Shown: piece by piece, positions 56,275 through 64,000 of the stretch
How the letters are laid out: each line of letters starts with the position of its first letter
Position numbering within the stretch: position 1 is the first letter of the stretch
DNA from: Branchiostoma floridae
Taxonomy: Eukaryota; Chordata; Leptocardii; Amphioxiformes; Branchiostomatidae
Length of the DNA: 64,000 nt
Direction of reading: 5' to 3'
Assembly: GCF_000003815.2 (NCBI RefSeq)
Contig: NC_049995.1
Location: 12,977,712 to 13,041,711, forward strand
Made by a program: the position numbers and the translations under genes
The notes under the pieces: generated by a model
The model's database searches: none
The model's input: only the letters and a program-made list of their open reading frames with translations
What the model was told of the DNA's origin: nothing

Positions 56275-56584
56275 CTCTAGAAAGGGGCAAGAAAATATTG
56301 GCAATTAGAAAGTGTAGATGCAGATGATTTACGCCTTTACAAAATGCGCAAAATTTACATAAATCTAAAGGCTTAAATAGAGTGGGCCCACCCTTTGAGA
56401 TCACCTTACCTTTTCAGAAACGAGAGTTTAGATAACTGCATTTCGTCTTGAAAGATCCATAGCTTCTAGAATTTGCTGATTAATTTATAGGGACACACAC
56501 AGAAGTACACAGAGACATTGGAATCGATTCAATTAAAGGACTGACTTCAAAGTTCCGTTGTGCAATGAGGGGGTCTCACTAAAT

Positions 56585-56770
56585 ACCGAAAACAACCGAA
56601 AACAACCGAAAACAACCGAAAACAACCGAAAACAACCGAAAACAACCGAAAACAACCGAAAACAACCGAAAACAACTTTCACTAAATACCGAAAACAACC
56701 GAAAACAACCGAAAACAACTTTCACTAATTATCGAAAACAACTTGAACTACCACTACCGAAAACAATTCG
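56585..56770. repeat. Decamer minisatellite (ccgaaaacaa)n
   Basis: About ten head-to-tail copies, then two shorter runs separated by a tttcacta spacer. On the minus strand it makes a spurious VVFGCFRLFS frame. Confidence 0.95.
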
Positions 56771-57003
56771 ACACAACTATAGAAATATTCTCATATTATT
56801 TCTACTTTATTTTCGTCTACTTATTTAATGGGCTATATCATTTGTTGACCAGTATTGATTTGACAACTCTGTTATGAATACAATAGTAGGAATAGGATCA
56901 ATCCCTGACGGGGACTGCTTTGTCAACTCGCAAACCCATAAAGTGATTACTTTTTAATTACCACTTGGCATCTATTAAACGAATAACCCTTTTCTTGGCT
57001 CAC

Positions 57004-57103
57004 TCTCCAAGCAGAGGTTACAATGGGGGGTACGTGGTAGTGGCCGCCATAAGAAATCGCAGTCACTACTTTCCCCCGACGAAACCTCTGCTTGGAGAAA
57101 AGG
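57004..57103. mobile_element. Short fold-back MITE, CTCCAAGCAGAGG ends
   Basis: Inverted ends ctctccaagcagaggtt and aacctctgcttggaga enclose about 65 bp. The ends resemble those at 41178-41793 and 63828-64000. No clear duplication seen. Confidence 0.6.
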
Positions 57104-57936
57104 TTTGCTAACAGCTGGTAGGCAATGTGTGATGTTTTTCTAGCAACCAAAAAAGTGTAGTCTATGTATATTTCTTGCTAAAATATATCGCATTTGCACT
57201 GCCGCAACAAATCGGTCAAGAGATGGATCGTGTAGTATTATCACAGAGGCCACATATTCTTGATTACGCTAAATAATCAAAATAAAAATCTTCCTAGATC
57301 CTCTACAACATGAAGCAGCGTATGATAGGAAGCTGCTGAAAAATCCTTCATTCAGCCGAGGAGAGGTCGGTGACCGAAAAAAGGCTACATCAAACTAGAA
57401 CTGACGGTCTTTAAAAACGCCCTACACCCAACATTGCTAACTTCTAGATAAACAAATATATTTTCAAGTGCAACGTAACGGTTAAACAACCCCAAAGAAA
57501 ACATTAAAACAGTGTCACGATAATGCAGAAAAAACGAAAACAGCATTTAGAACACACAATAATGATCTCAACATCTTTATTTGAAGATCTTCACATCTTG
57601 ATTTGGAAGACTATTGAACGAAAACAATGTCCCCTCATGACGTAATGACACAGTGTGAAGCTACCTGTAAAGGCCACTTACTGTCGTTCATTGCTTTTAA
57701 GTAAACCAGTGCAATATTCGTTTTTAGGTAAGTGTTTTAACAGTTTTATTACAAATGACGTTAACGATAAGTAGACACAGCAATATATATATAACTCTTA
57801 ATTGTGCATATACTAGTTTTTAACAATCGTTTCCTGTTTTTAACAACTGATGTAACACGGCAGCACAATTCAGGGTGTCATAGTGACCCTGCTACCTGTC
57901 CCGTGAAGTGTGTGTCAGAACAAATAAACCAATATG
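57104..57936. other. Spacer, no gene seen
   Basis: AT-rich spacer between the zinc-finger cluster and the OTU/MULE gene. No supported exon. Confidence 0.4.
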
Positions 57937-58012
57937 AAATGAAGAGTGGGAGGGAATGTCATCCGATAGTCGAACCCGACACATGAACAGGTTCCTCAAG
58001 GAGGTCAAGCCA
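57937..58012 (+). pseudogene. Inverted partial copy of the OTU-MULE gene 3' end
   Basis: Plus-strand text agagtgggagggaatgtcat and following matches the minus-strand coding sequence at 58255-58330 with few differences. It is a 76-bp inverted fragment about 240 bp from the gene end, evidence of an older copy or rearrangement. Confidence 0.75.
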
Positions 58013-58108
58013 ATGATCACTTTCTAAAAAGTATCAGATATATTTGACATAACCTTTAGTCATCGTAAAAGAACACAGTACGTAGGAATCGAACAGGTGT
58101 ATCTATCC

Positions 58109-58262
58109 TCACTTTTTTTTCTTTTTTTTTGGGAGAGTTTTAGTTTTTGCCATTCTTTTTCGTTTCATTTGTCCTGGTTTTTTGCCACCTGCTGTTGACT
58201 TCCATGCACATGACGTGCCGTCAGTTGAATAAACAATGTGTTGGTCGCGTGGCTTGACCTCC
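58109..58262 (-). pseudogene. Out-of-frame basic C-terminal tail of the OTU-MULE protein
   Basis: Continuous in another frame with the transposase C-terminus: HMNRFLKEV, STDGTSCAW, KKPGQMKRKR and a poly-Lys end. The tail is homologous-looking to the usual end of such transposases and is separated from the main frame by the homopolymer at 58338. Confidence 0.6.
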
Positions 58263-61200
58263 TTAAGGAACCGGTTCATGTGTCGGGTTCGACTCTCGGA
58301 TGACATGCCCTCCCACTCGTTCCAATGATTTGCGGAATTTTTTTTTGTACTCAGGTGCCAATTCGTAGTCTCCTATGTCGACAAATGCTCTCTTGACTTC
58401 CTCATATTGCAATTGAACTTCTTTGAAAAGAATTTCCATTATGTCGATAAGCGGACGTGGCTTCCATTCGGTGGCTAGCTTTAGTTGGTGGTTGATAGAT
58501 TCGCAGTTATTATTTGTCCATGGTATCTCACTAACTGGAAAAGTAGGATGATTTTGCACCTCAAAATTGTTCTTCATCACGGGGAGAATGTTGTTTTCGA
58601 AGTGGTCGCTAAAGCTTGCCGCTTTAGTGCTAATCAGCGCTCTAGCGTCTTGCACTCGTCTTTCAAATTCTACAATATCAGTAGCGCTCGCTATACCCTT
58701 GACCTTGTCAACGGGTGCACCAAACATGGCTTTAACAATTTTCTGTCGGTCTTGTTTGTCCAGGCCAATTTTGTTCTGCAGACGATCCTTAACATTATTA
58801 CGAAGATGTCGGGAGCAAGTAATATTCTTTCCACGTGGGAATGCAACTCTTATTGCCTTTCGCATGGCATTTTCGTCATCTGAACCGATAATAGGGCTGC
58901 ATGGGGCCTTTGCAAATTCTAGCTGTGAGGCTAAATGACTGAAAAACGCTGAGTATGTGAGAAAGTCACTATTTCCATGTAGAAACATTGGTCCTATGAA
59001 CAAAGGGTGTTCATCTGTTTTCCTACTGATGATACTTAAGTTCTTAAATACTGTCGCCGTTACATGAACATCTGATAAGTTAAAAGTTTTGTCGACACAT
59101 AATACTGCTGCATGTGCCAGATTTCCCGAGCAACAGAATCGTTTGATGTCGTTTATCTGATTTTTTATATATAATATTATTACAGGCTCATGTTGTTTTG
59201 CATATATTACACTTTGTACAAATGGGTGGTCGTTTATGGTGTTGACTATATGTTGTAGATGATCGGCAAAGTTTCCTCGAGGACCAGCGATCTGCTGGTC
59301 CTTTTTCTTTTCAAGGTATTTTATATTTTGGACCTGTTGACTGTTTCTTGGCGAATCGTGAATTGGGTTTTCCAGCACAAGGTTTTTGTACACTGACTTT
59401 GGAGGTGCTGTTTTGACCCCCTCTCGGATTTTTTCCATCACACTACCCTTGGTACGAATGTACCCCCGAGAGTTACTTTTGCTGTTTCCATGCGATGCTA
59501 CCCCAGGATATTTACCTTTGTACTCAACACATGCAATTTGTCTGTCTGAATTTCCTATCCACGTGATCTTTCGTTCATAGGAATCGGATTTCCTGAGCTT
59601 CGCATAATTTCTAAAGATTTCCAGAACAGACTCTGGTTGAGGTTGTGGAACAAGGGGTACAAACGTAGCTTTCTTGTTCTCGTGGCGCTTTGTGCAGATT
59701 TGCCCATTCTTCCTATAGACAGTACGCAACCTTCCCGAATCCTCTCGAATGTACAGTGTTTTGGGTGTACTATTTGCTTTACTACTCCACGATCCACAAT
59801 CATCATGGAATTCTGATCTATTGTTACCAGATCTTTTTGCAATGTTTTGGGAGTTGTCCACAATATAACTCACATTCTGTTTGATGCCCCTTGGTACCGA
59901 TTCGCGAGGCTCGATGTCCCTGTCCAAAAGCTTCCGGACGACCTCCTCTAATGGCAAAAAATCTACTTCTCTCCTGGCATTGCCATTCTCAGTAGCGTCG
60001 ATACAGGCACTGGCCACATCAGTTGGTGACACTGCAGGTGGGTCAACAGTATCCAAAGCGTCAGTTGTTAAATGATGCATAGACGGCGATGGCTCGCGTG
60101 ATCTCGAAGGCGATGATACTGGAGATGCTTCAGACGATGACGAAGCGGATGGCCCAGGAGACCGCGAATAACGCTCGCGTGAATCGTGTCTCGGTTTGCT
60201 ACAAGATGCAACAGTTCCACGTCCAGAGGTAAGCTTTGGCCACTCAATGTCACTGAGGCGGCTGCCCTCGCTGTCGGTCTGGACAGGTGACCAGCCGGGC
60301 GATTTACGCGCACCTGTGTGATGTGTTTTGCGGGAAGACCTCACAGTTCCACGTCCAGAGGTAAGTTTTTGCCACTCGCTGTCACTGAGGCGGCTGTCCT
60401 CGCTGTCGGTATGGACAGATGAACGGCTGACTTTGGCAAAGGTTGAGTGGTCCGCATCAGTCAGATCTATGAAGTTGGCGAGAGACGGCTCCGTCATGTG
60501 CAGCACACAGAAGTGGTTTGGCTTAAAGCCGTCGCGGTAGTCGGGTGGTTCGTAGGTCATGGTCCACATGAGGGTGAACGCTGCGTCCTGCGTGGTGTCC
60601 ACATCGCGTCCACATACCTTCCTGCAGAGGGGTGCAGATACCATGTGGGGACGATTTATGTGGGGACAGAACGTTTCAATAGGTAGGTGAAGTGCGGAAG
60701 AGATGGCATATACGTGGATTGTCTCCCCCCATTCCTGCGGTGTCAGGGCATCTGCAAGGAGTCGGAAATAAATGGGTTTCCCGAAAACATCGCTGCCGAT
60801 TAGGTTCTTGTAGTTTGGACTATTGGCATCGTAGAATTCAGGAAACTTAATCATTTCAAGGCAGGTTAACAGGCGAATGTGTAGGTGCTTCTTCTCGTCA
60901 CCATACAGTGCACGTGACACCGCCCTGTACAGACAGTTCCCGTCTCCTCGGACGAACACTGGACAGTGGTCCATGAGGACGATAGGTTCCATCGCGTCCA
61001 GAATGTGGATGGATACTTCATCCGGAGTGCCAGGCAACGACTCATGGTCGAACTCGATGCGGTCTGGTAGGGCGACCTTGTAGTTCTCAAGGAGAAGCCT
61101 CTCTCTCCTAGCCGTTTCCGCGACATCCTCTCTGGAGATCTCATGGGCCTCCTGCATCCTAATAAGACAAAAAAGTCAGATAGATAGATGAGTAACATTA

Positions 61201-62632
61201 AAACATGTATTCACCTCGGTATTAGTGCATCTCTGACCCTTATCTTCCAGCTCCATAACGCACGGTTCAGTTCCATATCGCACTAATTCCAGCTCCGGAC
61301 CGAACGGCTCAAAATAGGCTAAAAAAGTTTTTAAAAAGTTACCCCATTATAAAGAAAATTTGGAGACGATATTCAAAATCTTATAGCGCAGTATTCGGCT
61401 AAATGTTCGCCCGTGCTCTAAGCGTTAAAACGATCATCTTGTGTGTGGAGCAACCCTATCCCACGTCCCGGGTTCTAACTACATGTAATACGCAACTTGC
61501 AAATGCTGCTAGTATAAAGTTCCCATCATTTAGCGTCAATGAAATTCTACTATTTATCATTGCTAATGTAAATTTTGTCTTCATTTGCATAATCCTTATC
61601 TGCTGTTCCTCCCTATTGGTTCAAATGTTCAATCAATAAACGCATTTGATTTATGAATTTTTCATTCATCATGCAAAACAGATTCCGATTGTCAATCATC
61701 ACTTAGATACCAAAATCACGACGATCCATCAACTCCTTATCCATCGTCTTCCAAACATATTGACAAATACGCCCTTGAGGTTCCAGAAGAAGCTGCTAGG
61801 GGGCCCAAATATACATAGACGCGTAACGTCAAAATCTGCCACCATATCAGAAAGCACAGGTGGCTCAGAACATGACATGTTAAAACCGGACGTTCCACTG
61901 TTGTATTGTTGTAACAATTTCCAGTTTTTGTCCACCTTTTGACACGCAGACAAACGCTATCTAAAATACAACCTTGATGAAGGCGAAAGTTACCTACCTA
62001 TAGAGGGCAGCCTCGAAGTCGTAAGCGCCTTTGCCGTTCCTCGTGTGTGTGCATCGCCGACACAAGAAGGACAGGTCTTCCCAGCTCTGCATCAGAGTCG
62101 GCTCCACGTCGGCCCCACAGTGCCTGAAACAAGACTCATTTAATGAGCAAGATGATTTGTGCTTTGCCAAACCGTACAAAATCAGATTTCCAGGGTAATT
62201 TGTACTGGTGTGCTGGCTGATTTTAACATTAAAAAATAGGTTACTGAAACGGAAGGCATGTTTTTCCGCTGATCGGTGATTTTTGGACCATTCACAGCTA
62301 AGTATACAGCTCTTCAGAAATATGCTACTCTAGAAGGTCACAAGCTCTTCCGTATCGTATGACATCAACAAATATAGCAGGACTTATAAGTTATATGGAA
62401 TAACAGTAACAACTAAATTCCGTACTAGTGGTATCCTTACAGGATATGGTGATTGTTACAAAAATCTATTTGGGCCATACAAGCTGTAAACATGTCATTC
62501 GTGTTAAAATAAAACATCACCACGCAATGCACATAACATATTAAGAAATGTGGAGAGTGCAAACCTGTCGCAGGACGAACACTGTGTTTGGCCATTTCCA
62601 CTGCTAGAGCCACTATGGCACTGGTTAGTTAC
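58263..62632 (-). CDS. PHD-like / OTU cysteine protease / MULE transposase fusion protein
   Basis: Three exons joined in phase: 62632-62565, 62123-61998 and 61158-58263; the 5' end is probably incomplete. The first two encode a Cys/His cluster (QCSSCDRHCGAD to FLCRRC) like a PHD or zinc ribbon. Exon 3 (964 residues from its first Met) has an OTU fold with catalytic Asp72/Cys75 in RGDGNCLYRAV and His215 in NHFCVLH. A Ser/Arg-rich middle follows, with a doubled TDSE-SRLSD-EW-KLTSGRGTV unit. Then comes a Mutator-type DDE transposase: Asp about 686 (CVDKTFN), Asp about 757 (GSDDENA) and Glu about 886 (NNCESIN). It may be a transposon gene or a domesticated one; no TIRs were found around it. A nine-base homopolymer (58338-58346) may be a frameshift: with one base less the frame runs on about 60 residues to a basic KPGQMKRKR tail. 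Confidence 0.82.
61159..61997. other. Intron of the OTU-MULE gene
   Basis: AT-rich, no coding exon recognised. It is bounded by a donor (gtaggt) on the right and an acceptor (ttattag) on the left, minus strand. Confidence 0.6.
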
Positions 62633-62984
62633 CTAAAATGAGGACAATGTTGAAATCTTATTTAACACTCGCACAGATATCATATTCCACATTTCAAGAT
62701 ATAACCAATAGGTGAGAAAAGTCAGATCGAGACGGAAGGCCCTACTCGATTCTTCATAGCAGTCGTAATCAACTGCTTTCCAAAGCCTTATTACACTTAT
62801 CACGCAGGTGTGAATTACATGTAGGTCCCTCCCGACCAGGGAAGCTTGTGGCTCATTCTCAGTGCTATGCGATCGCCCAAAAGCGACAGCTTATTTTATT
62901 TGTAAAACCATCTTGACCAATTTTGAAGTGCGGGTTTTTAGGCGTTTTAATCGGGCTTCCCATTATATGCTGTTTTCTTTGTTT

Positions 62985-63520
62985 TTCTGTCAAACGTTCA
63001 GCAGGCTCACTGTCTTACTAGCTAGTGACGGAACCGTTATGGAACAAGTTAGCGACTTCAAGTAGCTAGGCAGCTACTCCAACAAAGCCTATGATCTCAA
63101 GCACCGAATTGGGCTAGCATGGGAGCATCTCATGCCCTTAGAAAGGTGTGGAAGGCCCCAATTCAAAATGCCACCAAGATCAAAGTCTTCAGATCAAGCG
63201 TTGAGTCAATTCTGCTTTATGGGTCTGATTCTTGCTCCCTAACCAAAACGTTGAAACCCCTTTGTAGAAAACTTGACGGGAATTACATCCGGCTCCTTCA
63301 TGCCACCTTGAATGTTGACTGGAAGAGTCATACCACCAACACACAACTTTACAACGGACTGCCAAGGATTACCAGAGTCATCCGCGACCGACGTCTATCT
63401 CTTACCGGTCACGTGATGCGTAACGACGAGATGGCCGAAAGGGCAGCCTGATGACAAGCGAAGACGTGCTTGCCAGCTTGGAGAGTAGGTCGCGCAGCCA
63501 GGGGGGAATCCATGGCATGG
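62985..63520 (+). pseudogene. Dead non-LTR retrotransposon fragment (C-terminal reverse transcriptase region)
   Basis: Frames 63119-63451 encode LRKVWKAPIQ, KIKVFRSSVESILLYGSDSC, RLLHATLNVDWKSHTTNTQL and RLSLTGHVMRNDEMAERAA. This is the C-terminal region of a LINE reverse transcriptase. Upstream (VSDFK, stop, LGSYSNKAYDLKHRIGLAW) and downstream text continue the homology but with stops and frameshifts. No 5' part, so a truncated inactive copy. Confidence 0.8.
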
Positions 63521-63827
63521 ACTGACTCTCCTGGCCAATCTTTCGCCTTTTTTTTTACCTAATTCTACCATCTCCGCCCCGTCAAAAGGCCTGTCAGACA
63601 GTCTGATGTGAAGTCACGTCCGGTTGCTGTGTTTTCAAGGAGGCTATATATACAGGCTTTATCTCTATTTATGTCGTACCTGGGTAGCGATTAGTCTCCA
63701 GGCAGACGTATCAGCTGGACAAAAAAAGGAACTAATAGGCCGGCCCTAATAGGTTGCTATGGGTTTTCAGTCAGGATTTTGCAGTCTTTCCAGGTAGCAC
63801 GTCTGTAATTTCCTGGTGCCAAATGCT

Positions 63828-64000
63828 ACTCTCCGAGCAGAGGTAAGGCTCCGTTTGTTTTCTTTACAATACAATACTTCTTTACAATACAATACTTTAG
63901 GCTCCGTCTGTTTTCTTTGCAATCGTTTGACAATACCCAGATGCATACAACATAGAAAGCCCGAAAAACGTTAAGAAAACAGACGGAGCCTAACCTCTGC
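63828..64000. mobile_element. TIR element running to the right edge
   Basis: Left end tactctccgagcagaggtaa and ggctccgt; reverse-complement text (acggagcctaacctctgc) reaches the last base. The right end is not complete in the window. Internal doubled tctttacaatacaatac. The TIR resembles those at 41178 and 57004. Confidence 0.65.

Noticed and set aside
56585-56770. Regularly spaced short repeats resembling a CRISPR array
   Set aside because: Head-to-tail 10-bp units without unique spacers in an animal genome; a minisatellite.

Overview
The window is animal nuclear DNA: genes are split by GT-AG introns, repeats are dense and diverse, and coding regions are low-density. The gene set (Ku80, protoporphyrinogen oxidase, a death-domain receptor with an invertebrate-style architecture, a single-exon LRR transmembrane receptor, an NHL protein, clustered C2H2 zinc-finger genes) and the style of small TIR elements suggest an invertebrate deuterostome, most likely an amphioxus (Branchiostoma). 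The species is inferred, not proven by the sequence.

Layout. Positions 359-13306 (minus) hold the first twelve coding exons of xrcc5 (Ku80); the rest lies off the left edge. Its 7.9-kb eighth intron contains, on the opposite strand, a complete three-exon receptor gene (3714-8384). That receptor has a signal peptide, one Fn14-type cysteine-rich domain, a transmembrane helix, then ZU5, UPA and death domains and a tyrosine-bearing repeat tail. Between xrcc5 and the divergent ppox gene (13307-16380) sit three small DNA transposons with readable target-site duplications. ppox (16381-30235, plus, 12 coding exons, 484 aa) is complete. Its introns hold an ORF1-bearing, ORF2-deleted LINE, a nested NHL-propeller ORF, a mariner-like MITE, a partial triplication of its own exon 4 and a degenerate minisatellite.

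From 32 kb onward most genes lie on the minus strand: an LRR transmembrane receptor (32626-35076), then a cluster of five C2H2 zinc-finger genes plus one decayed copy (38-56 kb). All use the same two alternating finger types, and their N-termini are built from a repeated module usually centred on a SUMO-type consensus (I/V-K-x-E followed by acids). The cluster is interrupted by an assembly gap inside a TIR transposon and by two Helitron/HINE-like elements. The last part (58.2-62.6 kb) carries a PHD-like/OTU/MULE-transposase fusion gene, followed by a dead LINE fragment and the edge of another TIR element.

How the genes relate: xrcc5 (DNA end joining) and ppox (haem synthesis) are unrelated housekeeping genes in divergent orientation. 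The receptor, LRR protein, NHL protein and zinc-finger cluster look like lineage-expanded immune or regulatory genes. The two most notable items are the Fn14-ectodomain/UNC5-tail death receptor and the tandem array of zinc-finger terminal exons with SUMO-motif N-termini. Splice joins were checked for phase by hand; expression, homology searches and phylogeny were not available.
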